From the NCBI GenBank assembly GCA_041485885.1, contig JBGPKL010000006.1, positions 1-64,000 of the forward strand: a DNA stretch of 64,000 nucleotides, given 5' to 3'. Source of the stretch: JACQFZ01 sp041485885 (GTDB lineage: Bacteria > Pseudomonadota > Gammaproteobacteria > Acidiferrobacterales > Sulfurifustaceae). Within the stretch, counting starts at the first letter, position 1; each line of letters starts with the position of its first letter. A program made the translations under genes and the position numbers. Below, piece by piece: positions 33,138 to 42,338 of this stretch. The notes below the pieces were generated by a model, which had not been told where the DNA came from, made no database searches, and saw only the letters and a program-made list of their open reading frames with translations.

Positions 33138-34286
33138 TCAAAAACCCAACTGCCGGGCGGCGAGGTCGCGCAGGATCTCTTCGGCGCCGCCGCCGATCGC
33201 GTTCACGCGCACCTCGCGATAGATGCGCTCCGATTTCGAACCGCGTATGTAGCCGGCGCCGCCGAGGATTTGAACCGCCTCGCGTGCGCAGAACTCCATC
33301 GTCTGCGTCGCCTGGTTCTTCACCAGGCATACGTCCGCCACCGGATTGTCGCCGTGCTCGACGCGCCACGCGACCTGCTCGACGTACGCCTGGGTCGCGT
33401 TGATCCGCATCGCCATGTCCGCGAGCTTATGGCGAATCGCTTGATGCGCGATCAACGGCTGGCCGAACGTCTGGCGTTCGCGCGCGTAGGCGGCCGCTTC
33501 GTCCAGACATACTTGCGAGAACGCGTTGCAGCCCGCGGCCATGAACAGACGCTCGTGGTTGAAATTCTGCATGATCAGCGCAAATCCCTGGTTCTCCTCG
33601 CCGAGCAAATTCTCGACCGGTACGCGGCAGTTATCGAAGTAGAGCGTCGCGGTGTCCGAGCACCACCAGCCCATCTTGCGATCGAGCGCGGTGCGGGTGA
33701 AACCCGGCCGGTCGCGCTCGATGAGGAGCAGCGAAACGCCGCGGCGCCCGCTCTCGCCGGTGCGCACGGCGACGGTGTAATAATCCGCACGCATGCCGGA
33801 GGTGATGAAGGTCTTGGAACCGTTGACGACATAGTCTGCGCCGTCGCGCCGCGCGGTGGTGCGCAAGTTCGCCACGTCGGAGCCGGCGCTCGGCTCCGTG
33901 ATCGCGAGCGCGCTGATCTTGCGGCCGGAAAGTATCTCCGGCAGCACGCGCGTTCTGATCTCCTCGCGCGCGCCGCGCGCGATCGGAGGCGCGCCGATCG
34001 CGTGGCTCATGAGGCTCGCGCACAGTCCGCCGACGCCGGGGCGCGCGAGCTCCTGCGCGCCGATGATCGAATAAAAAAGATCGCCCTCCACGCCGCCGTA
34101 GCGTTCGGGAAAGCCGAGGGGAATGAGTCCGATCTCCGCCGCGCGCCGATAGAGCTCGCGCGGAAACGTGCCGGCTTCGTCCCACGCGCTCGCGTGCGGC
34201 TCGATCTCCTGCGCGACGAAGCGGTGCACCGTTTCCCGGTACGCCTCGTGCTCCGACGTGTAGTAAGGGCTGCGTGGCGTGCTCAT
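33138..34286 (-). CDS. acyl-CoA dehydrogenase (second of the Atu cluster)
   Basis: 382 residues from the ATG at 34286. Flavin acyl-CoA dehydrogenase: ALAITEPSAGSDVANLRT, KTFITSGMRADYYTV, and the C-terminal QILGGAGYIRGSKSERIYRE give the FAD- and CoA-binding motifs. It oxidises a branched acyl-CoA to the 2-enoyl-CoA. In the Atu pathway one dehydrogenase acts on citronellyl-CoA; having two different ones here suggests a second chain-length step or a leucine/isovalerate branch. It lies 7 bases after the biotin carboxylase gene. Confidence 0.93.
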   Translation of the reverse strand: MSTPRSPYYTSEHEAYRETVHRFVAQEIEPHASAWDEAGTFPRELYRRAAEIGLIPLGFPERYGGVEGDLFYSIIGAQELARPGVGGLCASLMSHAIGAPPIARGAREEIRTRVLPEILSGRKISALAITEPSAGSDVANLRTTARRDGADYVVNGSKTFITSGMRADYYTVAVRTGESGRRGVSLLLIERDRPGFTRTALDRKMGWWCSDTATLYFDNCRVPVENLLGEENQGFALIMQNFNHERLFMAAGCNAFSQVCLDEAAAYARERQTFGQPLIAHQAIRHKLADMAMRINATQAYVEQVAWRVEHGDNPVADVCLVKNQATQTMEFCAREAVQILGGAGYIRGSKSERIYREVRVNAIGGGAEEILRDLAARQLGF

Positions 34287-34293
34287 AGCGGCG

Positions 34294-36300
34294 TTATCTC
34301 GCGGCGGCGTCGGCAGCAAGCGCTACCGGCTCCAGCTCCATCAGCAGCTCGCGGTTCGCTACCGGCTTGCCGATCGATGCCGTCAGTTTACGGACTCTGC
34401 CATCCATCGGCGCGGTAATGACGTGCTCCATCTTCATCGCTTCGAGGATCACCAGAGGCTGACCGCGCGTTACCTGCTCGTCCGCGCGCACATGCACCGC
34501 CCGGACAATGCCGTTCATGCACGCGAGCACGCGGCCGTCGCTCGCGCCGGTGTGCGTCTCCGCGGCGCTCGACAGCGTCCGATCTTCCACTCGCAGGGTG
34601 ATGCGGCCGACCGCGAGATGCAGAGTGTCGCCGTCGAACGCGTAGTGCGCCTCCTGTCGGAGTCCGTCAAGCTCGTAAAGCACTCGTCCGTTTTCCGTAG
34701 TGACGAACGCGAGGGTGTGCGTGCCGTCCGGTAGCGAGACCTCATAGCGGTTGTCGCCCAACGCAGTGACTGCCACCCGGCTGCGCGCGTTCCCGTCGTC
34801 CAGCAGCAACGGCACCGGCGCGGGGCCGGTGCTGCGCCAGTCGGCGAGCAAGGGCGGCACGTCGAGCTGGGTATGCCGATACAACAACACGGCGGCGAGC
34901 GCGGTCACGCCGCTGTCGGGCCGCGCGTGCGCGAGGCGCTCCGCGGGAAAATGCGTCTCGATGAACGCCGTGGTCGCGCTGCCGTCGGCAAATTTCTCGT
35001 GGATGAGACAGTCGATGAGAAAAGCGCGATTGGTGGGAATGCCGAGCACCGTGCAATCTTCGAGCGCGCGAATGAGCCGCCGCCGCGCCTGCTCGCGGTC
35101 ATCGCCGAATGCGATGACCTTGGCGATCATCGGGTCGTAGTGGGGCGAGATGTCGAGGCCGGAACGAAGACCGTGATCGACGCGGATGCCGTCGCCGCTC
35201 GGCGGTTCCCATGCGATCACTCGGCCGGCCTGCGGCAAAAAACCCTGCGACGGATCCTCGGCGTAAAGCCGCGCTTCGATCGCGTGGCCGCGCAGACTCA
35301 CGCCGTCCTGATCCAGCGGCAGCGGATCGCCGGCGGCGATCTTGATCTGCCACTCGACGAGATCCTCGCCCGTGACTTGCTCGGTGACTGGGTGTTCCAC
35401 TTGCAGGCGTGTGTTCATTTCCAAGAAATAAAATTTCCCGCTCGCGTCCAGCAGGAACTCAACGGTGCCCGCGCCTTCGTAGCCGACCGCCCGCGCCGCC
35501 GCGACTGCGGCGTCGCCCATGCGCGCGCGCAACGCCGGCGTAACGGCGGGCGAGGGCGCTTCCTCGATCACCTTTTGATGGCGGCGCTGGATCGAGCAGT
35601 CACGCTCGCCGAGATGTATCGCGTTGCCGTGAGTGTCGGCGAAGATTTGGATCTCGATGTGCCGCGCATGCGCGAGCGCCCGCTCCAGGATCAATTGGTC
35701 GGAACCGAAGGCGTTGTGTGCTTCGGAGCGCGCGGAGCGGAGCGCGTCCGCCAACTGCGCCGGATCGCGTACGAGACGCATGCCGCGACCGCCGCCTCCT
35801 GCCGCCGCCTTCACCATAATAGGAAAGCCGAGCGCGTTCGCTTCGCGCAGCAGCGTCGCATCGTCCTGCTTCTCGCCTTCGTAGCCCGGTACGCACGGCA
35901 CGCCCGCCGCAATCATGCGCCGCTTGGCGGCGCCTTTGTTGCCCATCAGCGCGATCGCCTCTGCCGGTGGGCCGATGAAAACGATTCCGTTCTCGCCGCA
36001 AGCGCGCGCAAAGGCGGCGTTCTCCGATAGAAATCCGTAACCCGGATGCACCGCATCCGCGCCCGCGGTGCGCGCCGCTTCGAGCAACCGCTCGATCGAT
36101 AAATAGGATGCACTCGGCGCCGCCTCGCCGAGGCGGACGGCCTCATCCGCCATCTCGGTGTGCGGCGCGTCGCGGTCGGCGTCGGAGTACACGGCGACCG
36201 TGCGATAGCCGAGTCGGCGAGCGGTACGAATGATGCGCACGGCGATCTCGCCGCGGTTGGCGATCAAGATTTTGTGGAACGCGCGTCGCGCGCGGCTCAT
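34294..36300 (-). CDS. atuF: biotin carboxylase / BCCP subunit of an acyl-CoA carboxylase (geranyl-CoA type)
   Basis: 668 residues from the ATG at 36300 (longer by nine in the open frame). N-terminal biotin carboxylase domain with KILIANRGEIAVRIIRTARRLG, ATP-grasp glycine loop GGGGRGMRLV and the EMNTRLQVEHPVTE motif; C-terminal biotin carrier domain with biotin on Lys in EAMKMEH. Such alpha subunits pair with a carboxyltransferase beta subunit, here encoded by the atuC-like gene. Substrate (geranyl-, methylcrotonyl- or propionyl-CoA) cannot be told from this subunit alone; the cluster argues for geranyl-CoA. Confidence 0.92.
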   Translation of the reverse strand: MSRARRAFHKILIANRGEIAVRIIRTARRLGYRTVAVYSDADRDAPHTEMADEAVRLGEAAPSASYLSIERLLEAARTAGADAVHPGYGFLSENAAFARACGENGIVFIGPPAEAIALMGNKGAAKRRMIAAGVPCVPGYEGEKQDDATLLREANALGFPIMVKAAAGGGGRGMRLVRDPAQLADALRSARSEAHNAFGSDQLILERALAHARHIEIQIFADTHGNAIHLGERDCSIQRRHQKVIEEAPSPAVTPALRARMGDAAVAAARAVGYEGAGTVEFLLDASGKFYFLEMNTRLQVEHPVTEQVTGEDLVEWQIKIAAGDPLPLDQDGVSLRGHAIEARLYAEDPSQGFLPQAGRVIAWEPPSGDGIRVDHGLRSGLDISPHYDPMIAKVIAFGDDREQARRRLIRALEDCTVLGIPTNRAFLIDCLIHEKFADGSATTAFIETHFPAERLAHARPDSGVTALAAVLLYRHTQLDVPPLLADWRSTGPAPVPLLLDDGNARSRVAVTALGDNRYEVSLPDGTHTLAFVTTENGRVLYELDGLRQEAHYAFDGDTLHLAVGRITLRVEDRTLSSAAETHTGASDGRVLACMNGIVRAVHVRADEQVTRGQPLVILEAMKMEHVITAPMDGRVRKLTASIGKPVANRELLMELEPVALAADAAAR

Positions 36301-36311
36301 CGACGCGGTGC

Positions 36312-37133
36312 TCAGTCCCGCTGCCAACTCGGCCGGCGCTTTTCTAGGAAAGCGCTGACGCCTTCGCGACCCTCGATCCCGCGCAGCGCCTCGGCAAACG
36401 CTTGCGCGGCGCCGTCCAATACATCGCTCAACGGCTGTTCGGTGCTGGCCAAGAGGATCGCTTTAGTCGCAGCGTTGGCTCCCGGCGCGCACCGGCCGAT
36501 ATCGTCGAGCACTTCCGTCACGCGTTGCTCCAAACTTGCGCCGTCGTCGCAAACGAAATGCACGACGCCGAGACGGCCGGCCTCGCGGCCGTCGAAGCGC
36601 GCACCGGTCAACGCCAGGCGGCGCGCTTCGGTGAGCCCGATGCGTTGCACCAGGAACGGCGCGATCTGCGCCGGCGGAATACCGAGACCCGTTTCGGAAA
36701 GCGCGAAGCGCGTATCGGCGCGGCATATCGCAACGTCGCTCGCGCACACGAGCCCGAGCCCGCCGCCGAACGCACTGCCCTCGACGATCGCGACGACGGT
36801 CTGCGGCAGCGCGTTCAAGCGCGTCATGAATTCACCGAAGCGCCGGTTGTTGACCGCGATCGGATCCGGTGCGCCGCTCGCGGGCGGCGCGGCGCTGAAC
36901 GATGTGCGGAAACCTTTGATGTCGCCGCCGGCGCAGAAAGTGCCGCCGGCGCCGCGCAGCACCACGCTGCGCACGGCGCGATCGGCGGCGATCGCATCGA
37001 TTACACTCAGCAGCTCGCGCACCATCTCCTCCGTCAGCGCGTTGCGCGTCTCGGGGCGATTGAGCGTCACGTGCAGATGCGACCCCCGTTGCTCGATCTC
37101 GATCGTTTCGCGGGCGGGTAGTGTCTTGGTCAT
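36312..37133 (-). CDS. atuE: enoyl-CoA hydratase, AtuE-like
   Basis: 273 residues, a crotonase-fold protein. RPETRNALTEEMVREL near the start, RGAGGTFCAGGDIKGF forming the first oxyanion-hole segment (about 60-75), and VEGSAFGGGLGLVCASDVAIC forming the second. In the Atu pathway the counterpart hydrates isohexenyl-glutaconyl-CoA after carboxylation. Length matches the 265-270 residues expected. It follows atuD after 32 bases and precedes atuF by 11. Confidence 0.9.
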   Translation of the reverse strand: MTKTLPARETIEIEQRGSHLHVTLNRPETRNALTEEMVRELLSVIDAIAADRAVRSVVLRGAGGTFCAGGDIKGFRTSFSAAPPASGAPDPIAVNNRRFGEFMTRLNALPQTVVAIVEGSAFGGGLGLVCASDVAICRADTRFALSETGLGIPPAQIAPFLVQRIGLTEARRLALTGARFDGREAGRLGVVHFVCDDGASLEQRVTEVLDDIGRCAPGANAATKAILLASTEQPLSDVLDGAAQAFAEALRGIEGREGVSAFLEKRRPSWQRD

Positions 37134-37165
37134 TGAATGTCTCCGCGATCTCTGCCGGTCGGATG

Positions 37166-38320
37166 CTACGAACGCGCGGGCAGCGTACCCATGTACTTGG
37201 CAATGATGCCGAGCATGATTTCGTCGGCGCCGCCGCCGATCGAAAGCAGACGGCTGTCCCGGTACATGCGCGTGATCGGCGTTTCGTTCATGAAGCCCAT
37301 GCCGCCGTAAAATTGCAGGCAGCTATCCGCGACTTCCCGGACCAGGCGCCCGGCTTTGAGCTTCGCCATCGACGCGAGCGGCGTGACGTCGTGGCCCTGC
37401 AAAAGGTCCTCGACCGCGCGGTAAACCAGCGAACGCAATGCCTCGACTTCGGTCTTTAGTTCACCGAGGCGAAAATGGATGACCTGGTTGTCCAGCAGCG
37501 GCTTGCCGAAAACTTTGCGCTGGCGCGTGTACTCGACGACGTTCTCGATCGCCTTGTCCATCGAGCGCAGCACGCCGACCGCGCCCCACAGCCGCTCTTC
37601 TTGGAACTGCTGCATTTGATAAATAAAACCTTTGCCTTCCTCGCCGATGCGATAGCGCTGCGGGACGCGCACGTCGTCGAAGAAAATCTGCGCGGTGTCC
37701 GACGCGCGCATGCCGAGCTTGTCGAGCTTGCGCGCGATGGTGACGCCTTTGCTCTTCATCGGTACGCAGATGAGCGACTTGTTCTTATGCACCGGCCCGT
37801 CGCCGGTATTGGCGAGCATGCACATCCAATCGGCTTGTGCGCCGTTGGTAATCCACATTTTGCCGCCGTTGATGACGTAGTCGCCGCCGTCCTTGCGCGC
37901 ATGCGTCTTGATCGAGGCGACGTCCGAGCCCGCGCCCGGCTCGGACACGCCGATGCACGCGACGTACTCGCCCGCGATCGACGGCCGCAGAAATTCTTCG
38001 CGCAATTCGTCCGAGCCGAAATTTGCGAGCGCCGGCGTCGCCATGTCGGTCTGCACGCCGACCGCCATCGGCACCGAGCCGCCGTTCGCCTCGCCGAGCG
38101 CCTCGGCGAATGCGAGCGTGTAGCTCCAGTCGAGCGCGAGGCCGCCGTATTTCTCCGCGCGGGTGATGCCGAGCCAGCCCTGCGCGGCCATTTTTGGGAA
38201 CAGCTCGTGTGCCGGGAACATGCCGGCTTTCTCCCATTCGTCCATGTGCGGATTGATTTCGTCGGCGACGAACTTCTTTACCGATTCATACAGCGACTTG
38301 TGTTCTGGGGTATACAACAT
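37166..38320 (-). CDS. atuD: acyl-CoA dehydrogenase, AtuD-like (citronellyl-CoA dehydrogenase candidate)
   Basis: 384 residues from the ATG at 38320; the frame is open far upstream but only as a shadow of the carboxylase gene. Seen: LYTPEHKSLYESVKKFVADE, the FAD-binding CIGVSEPGAGSDVASIKTHA, WITNGAQADWMCML and the C-terminal YGGMGFMNETPITRMYRDSR. It probably oxidises citronellyl-CoA to geranyl-CoA. The start is 12 bases after the atuC stop, so the two should be co-transcribed. The alternative, isovaleryl-type dehydrogenase, cannot be excluded. Confidence 0.92.
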   Translation of the reverse strand: MLYTPEHKSLYESVKKFVADEINPHMDEWEKAGMFPAHELFPKMAAQGWLGITRAEKYGGLALDWSYTLAFAEALGEANGGSVPMAVGVQTDMATPALANFGSDELREEFLRPSIAGEYVACIGVSEPGAGSDVASIKTHARKDGGDYVINGGKMWITNGAQADWMCMLANTGDGPVHKNKSLICVPMKSKGVTIARKLDKLGMRASDTAQIFFDDVRVPQRYRIGEEGKGFIYQMQQFQEERLWGAVGVLRSMDKAIENVVEYTRQRKVFGKPLLDNQVIHFRLGELKTEVEALRSLVYRAVEDLLQGHDVTPLASMAKLKAGRLVREVADSCLQFYGGMGFMNETPITRMYRDSRLLSIGGGADEIMLGIIAKYMGTLPARS

Positions 38321-38331
38321 AGCGACTCCTA

Positions 38332-39951
38332 TTAGAAGCGTGCGACGCCGAACGTGTTCGGGTTGAGCGGGCGGTGGTCCGCTTCGCGGCAGATCGAAAG
38401 ACAGTAAGCCAGCACCCGGCGCGTGTCGCGTGGATCGATGATGCCGTCGTCCCATAGGCGGGCGGTGGCGTAGAGCGCAGTCGACTCGACGTCGAACTGA
38501 TCGATGATCGCTCGTTCCATGGTCGCGAGCGCCGCGCGATCGACCGGCTGACCGGTGCGCCGCTGCTTTTCCTCGGTGACGATCGAGAGCACGCGCGCCG
38601 CCTGCTCGCCGCCCATGACCGCGATCCGGTTGTTCGGCCAGGCGAACGCGAAGCGCGGCTCGAACGCGCGCCCGCACATGCCGTAGTTGCCGGCGCCGAA
38701 GCTCGCGCCGATGTGCAGCGTGATCTGCGGCACGGTGGCGTTGGCGACCGCTTGAATCATCTTCGAGCCGTGCTTGACGATGCCGCCTTGTTCCGCTTCG
38801 GTGCCGACGATGTAGCCAGTGGTGTTCTGCAGATAAATAATCGGCGTGCCCGCTTGGCACATGAGCTGAATGAACTGCGCCGCCTTCGTCGCGCCTTGCG
38901 GATCGATCGGGCCGTTGTTGCCGATGAAGGCGCAGGGCATACCGAGAATCGCTGCCTGGCCGCAGACGGTAGCAGCACCGTAGAGCGTCTTGAAATCGAG
39001 AAAGTCCGAATCATCGACGATGCGCGCGATCACTTCGCGCACATCGTAGGGCTTGCGGTAGTCGATCGGCACGACGCTGACCAACTCTTCGGAGCTGTAG
39101 CGTGGCTCGGCATAGTTCGGCGACGTGGAGGCGGGCAGCCGCTCGTTCCAGTTGAGCTTGGCCGTAATCTCGCGCGCGAGCCGGATGCCGTCGGCGTCGT
39201 TCTCGGCCAAATACTCGGCGACGCCCGACACGGTCGCGTGCATCTGCGCGCCGCCCAGGGCCTCATCGGTCGCGATCTCGCCCGTTGCGGCGAGCAGCAG
39301 CGGCGGACCGGCGAGAAACACTTTCGCTTTACCGCGCACCATGACGACGTAATCGGAGAGACCGGGCTGATACGCGCCGCCGGCGGTAGATGACCCGTGC
39401 ACGACCGTTACTTGCGGAATCCCGGCGGCGGATAGCCGCGCTTGATTGCGGAAACCTTGGCCGCCCTCGACGAAGATCTGCGCCTGGTAGCGCAAGTTGG
39501 CGCCGCCCGATTCGACGAGATCGACGAGCGGCAGCTTGTTGACTAACGCGATTTCCTGCGCGCGCAGATTTTTCTTCAAGCCCATCGGCGCGATCGTGCC
39601 GCCTTTGATCGCGCTGTCGCTCGCCTTGATCAGGCAACGCACGCCGCTCACGTAGCCGATGCCGGCGATCAATCCGCCGCCGAGCACGTCCTGCTTACCG
39701 TCGTCGTCATGCATGCCGAGGCCCGCGAGCGGCGATAGCTCGAGCCACGGCGCGCCTTTGTCGAGCAGCAGCGCGATCCGCTCGCGTGGCAACAGTTGGC
39801 CGCGCTTGTCGAACAGCTCTTTCTTGGAATTGGAAATTTCCCGCACGCGCCGTTCAAGGCCACGGAACTCTTCGATCAAACGCAGCATCGCTGCGCGATT
39901 CGCTTTGAACGCTTCGCCAGCGGGCTCGATGTGACTTTCGATTACGGCCAT
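38332..39951 (-). CDS. atuC: acyl-CoA carboxylase carboxyltransferase (beta) subunit, AtuC-like
   Basis: 539 residues from the ATG at 39951 (a TTG further upstream would add 19; the shorter form fits the 538 residues of known AtuC). Crotonase-like carboxyltransferase: LVESGGANLRYQAQIFVEGG, VVHGSSTAGGAYQPGLSDYV, and the C-terminal HIGASFGAGNYGMCGRAFEP. It takes carboxybiotin from the alpha subunit and carboxylates the acyl-CoA gamma carbon. Lies between the SDR gene (81 bases away) and atuD. Substrate assignment rests on gene order. Confidence 0.92.
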   Translation of the reverse strand: MAVIESHIEPAGEAFKANRAAMLRLIEEFRGLERRVREISNSKKELFDKRGQLLPRERIALLLDKGAPWLELSPLAGLGMHDDDGKQDVLGGGLIAGIGYVSGVRCLIKASDSAIKGGTIAPMGLKKNLRAQEIALVNKLPLVDLVESGGANLRYQAQIFVEGGQGFRNQARLSAAGIPQVTVVHGSSTAGGAYQPGLSDYVVMVRGKAKVFLAGPPLLLAATGEIATDEALGGAQMHATVSGVAEYLAENDADGIRLAREITAKLNWNERLPASTSPNYAEPRYSSEELVSVVPIDYRKPYDVREVIARIVDDSDFLDFKTLYGAATVCGQAAILGMPCAFIGNNGPIDPQGATKAAQFIQLMCQAGTPIIYLQNTTGYIVGTEAEQGGIVKHGSKMIQAVANATVPQITLHIGASFGAGNYGMCGRAFEPRFAFAWPNNRIAVMGGEQAARVLSIVTEEKQRRTGQPVDRAALATMERAIIDQFDVESTALYATARLWDDGIIDPRDTRRVLAYCLSICREADHRPLNPNTFGVARF

Positions 39952-40032
39952 GTGGTCAGTCGCTTCCGCGTGGGTTGTCAACGTAGACGAAGTTTCCGGC
40001 TCGATCAATCGACGTAAAGGAGCGGTGCTCCG

Positions 40033-40902
40033 CTAATCGTCCCGGAGCGCTCGGGGTAGAGTCGCCAAGTGGAAGCCGTTGAAGGGTTTCGAGCGGTCGT
40101 GCGCGGCGAGCGGCCAGTTCGGTCGCGCGTTCGGCGCCGCGCCGTCCACGCGTATGCAACTGCCGGAAATGAACGCGGCCGCCTCCGAGAGCAGGAAAAC
40201 GATCGCCGCCGAGACTTCCGATTCGCTGCCCATGCGCTTGAGCGGAACGAACTCTCGCAGGCTGCGCAACAGCGGCCTCATCGTTTCCGGATACTTATCG
40301 AGACCCGACGACGCAATCCAACCCGGCGCGACCGCGTTCACGCGCACGCCGGCGTAAGCCCACTCCACCGCCGCGGTCTCGGTGAAGTTCAACATCCCCG
40401 CGCGCGCGGCGCCCGAGTGCCCCATGCCCGGCATCGAGTGCCACATGTCGGCGATGAGGTTGACGATGGCGCCGCCGCGCGCCTCCATACACTGCGTGAA
40501 GCACTCGCGCGCCATGAGAAAGCCGCCGGTGAGGTTGGTGTTGACGACCGCGTCCCAACCCTTGCGCGTGATCGCTTTAAGCGGCGCTGAAAATTGTCCG
40601 CCAGCGTTGTTCACCAAACCGTCGATGCGCTCGTGTGCCTTGAGAATGGACGCGACGGTCTCGACGACCGTATCCTCGTCGCGGATGTCGCACGCGTGGA
40701 TCGTCGGCGCGGCCGCCCCCGACTCTTCGATCTCCCGCTTAACCGCGGCGAGCTTATCGACGTCGCGTCCGAGGAGCGCGACGCGCGCGCCGAGCGACGC
40801 GAGCTCATGAGCGGTGCAGCGGCCGATCCCGCTACCACCACCGGTCACGACGATATGTTGATCAGCGAACAAGTTCGGCCGAAAGATGGAGCGATAGGGC
40901 AT
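40033..40902 (-). CDS. atuB: short-chain dehydrogenase/reductase, AtuB/PECR-like
   Basis: 289 residues from the ATG at 40902. The Rossmann motif TGGGSGIGRC and LVNNAGG are present. The catalytic tyrosine position of ordinary SDRs (YxxxK) reads instead MPGMGHSGAARAGM, a pattern known from peroxisomal trans-2-enoyl-CoA reductase relatives. AtuB is the first gene of the Pseudomonas atu operon, and this gene also leads the cluster here. It may reduce an enoyl-CoA or oxidise a hydroxyacyl intermediate. Confidence 0.85.
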   Translation of the reverse strand: MPYRSIFRPNLFADQHIVVTGGGSGIGRCTAHELASLGARVALLGRDVDKLAAVKREIEESGAAAPTIHACDIRDEDTVVETVASILKAHERIDGLVNNAGGQFSAPLKAITRKGWDAVVNTNLTGGFLMARECFTQCMEARGGAIVNLIADMWHSMPGMGHSGAARAGMLNFTETAAVEWAYAGVRVNAVAPGWIASSGLDKYPETMRPLLRSLREFVPLKRMGSESEVSAAIVFLLSEAAAFISGSCIRVDGAAPNARPNWPLAAHDRSKPFNGFHLATLPRALRDD

Positions 40903-41064
40903 AACAGATCTCCCCGGGTTTCTGTCGAGTGGGTCTGGGCGCCGGCCTCTCTGACCTTCCCCGAGTCGGAACCGGCGACCCGCGGACCGCGTGACTAGCC
41001 GCCGCCTGTCAAAGAAATGCGCGCGGCAGCTCGGGTACCGCGCAGCGGGCGGCCAGCTACCCGC

Positions 41065-41088
41065 GTTCCGCCATTGAACTACACCCGC
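41065..41088 (-). pseudogene. tRNA-Gly 5'-half remnant
   Basis: On the minus strand 24 bases (GCGGGTGTAGTTCAATGGCG plus GAAC) match the 5' end of tRNA-Gly, with 2 mismatches from the tRNA-Gly(CCC) at 24142-24215. The rest of the tRNA is missing, so it is not functional. It lies just upstream of the atuB-like gene. Confidence 0.7.
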
Positions 41089-41186
41089 TTTGCGGCCTAT
41101 GTTTAGAGGAGGAAAGAGACGATCATGCATTTTACCTTGACAGCTTCCCGTATCAACCCGCGCGGCGCCGCGGCGCCGGAGATGCG

Positions 41187-42218
41187 ATGACCGGCGCAGT
41201 GCCCGCGATTGATCTCGCCCCCTATTTGGAAGCGGTCGTTGAGCTCACGCGCCATCGCGATTCGCAGGATCTGGCAACGGCGCTGCTGCAAGTATTGCGC
41301 ATGATCGTTCCGGCGCAGCGCATGCGGCTGCTCGCGATCGAAAACGAAAACCGCGATACCGAGTTCAACGAAAGCAATATCGAGACCGCGATCGTGCACG
41401 ATCTGCTCGACGCCGAGCCGGTCGATCCGCGCTTCCTCGCGAACGACGCCGATTTAGTGAAGTGCGTGCGCACCCAAGCTCCCGTCGAAGGTGGCAGCGC
41501 GGGCGAACGTCGTTTAGCGTTTCCGGTTTTCGGCTCGCATGACGTGTGGGCGCTCTTGTTGATAGAGGGGCTGCGCGACGAGCCGCCGCCGAGCGATCTG
41601 CTGACGAAGCTGCTGCGCGTGTACAGCAATCAAACGTTCATTCTTTCGCGCAGCCAGCTCGATCCACTCACCGGGCTATACAATCGGCAGTCCTTTTACT
41701 CCCGTATCCGGCAAGTCGCGCAGCGTGCGGCACCGGACCGCCGCACCGGCGGCCGCGCCAAGGCGCGCGGTCACTGTTTTGCGTTACTCGATATCGATTA
41801 TTTCAAGCTAGTAAACGATCGCTACGGCCATCTATACGGCGATGAAGTGTTGCTGCTGCTCGCGCGTCTCATGACCCGTTCGTTTCGGCACGAGGACCTG
41901 TTGTTTCGTTACGGTGGCGAGGAGTTCGCGGTGGTACTCGTCAACGTAGACTTGGATACCGCCGAGCGTCTGCTCGAGCGGTTTCGTCACGCGGTCGAAA
42001 GCTACGCGTTTCCGCGACTCGAGCCGAAAACCATGAGCATCGGCTTCACGGCGCTCAAAGTGGAGGTCGGCGCTGACAAGGTCGTGATGTGTGCCGACAA
42101 GGCGCTTTACTACGCGAAGAACAACGGCCGCAATCAAGTGTGCTGTTACGAGCGGCTAATCGCCGAGCGCAAGCTCGAGCCGGTCGCGGTCGATGAAGGC
42201 GATATCGAGCTGTTTTAG
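41187..42218 (+). CDS. GGDEF diguanylate cyclase
   Basis: 343 residues. The N-terminal 150 residues look like a small GAF-type sensor without membrane segments. The GGDEF domain (about 160-325) has the active-site motif RYGGEEFAVVL and an RxxD inhibitory site five residues upstream (RHED then LLFRY), so the enzyme is predicted to make c-di-GMP and to be product-inhibited. The C-terminal 20 residues are acidic. It stands alone before thiS. Confidence 0.92.
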   Translation: MTGAVPAIDLAPYLEAVVELTRHRDSQDLATALLQVLRMIVPAQRMRLLAIENENRDTEFNESNIETAIVHDLLDAEPVDPRFLANDADLVKCVRTQAPVEGGSAGERRLAFPVFGSHDVWALLLIEGLRDEPPPSDLLTKLLRVYSNQTFILSRSQLDPLTGLYNRQSFYSRIRQVAQRAAPDRRTGGRAKARGHCFALLDIDYFKLVNDRYGHLYGDEVLLLLARLMTRSFRHEDLLFRYGGEEFAVVLVNVDLDTAERLLERFRHAVESYAFPRLEPKTMSIGFTALKVEVGADKVVMCADKALYYAKNNGRNQVCCYERLIAERKLEPVAVDEGDIELF

Positions 42219-42338
42219 CGTCGCCCGCCGAAACCCATCATTTCGCCGCGGCTGCGGGTCTCTCCCGGCGCGTGCGCCGGTTCGCCGTTCGCCATAAAAT
42301 ACCCCTTCGTTACTCCCGATCCCTTCGTTTCGGTCGTT

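Noticed and set aside
42219..42338. TPP riboswitch before thiS
   Set aside because: No CUGAGA-type THI-box sequence or matching stem arrangement in the 120-base leader.
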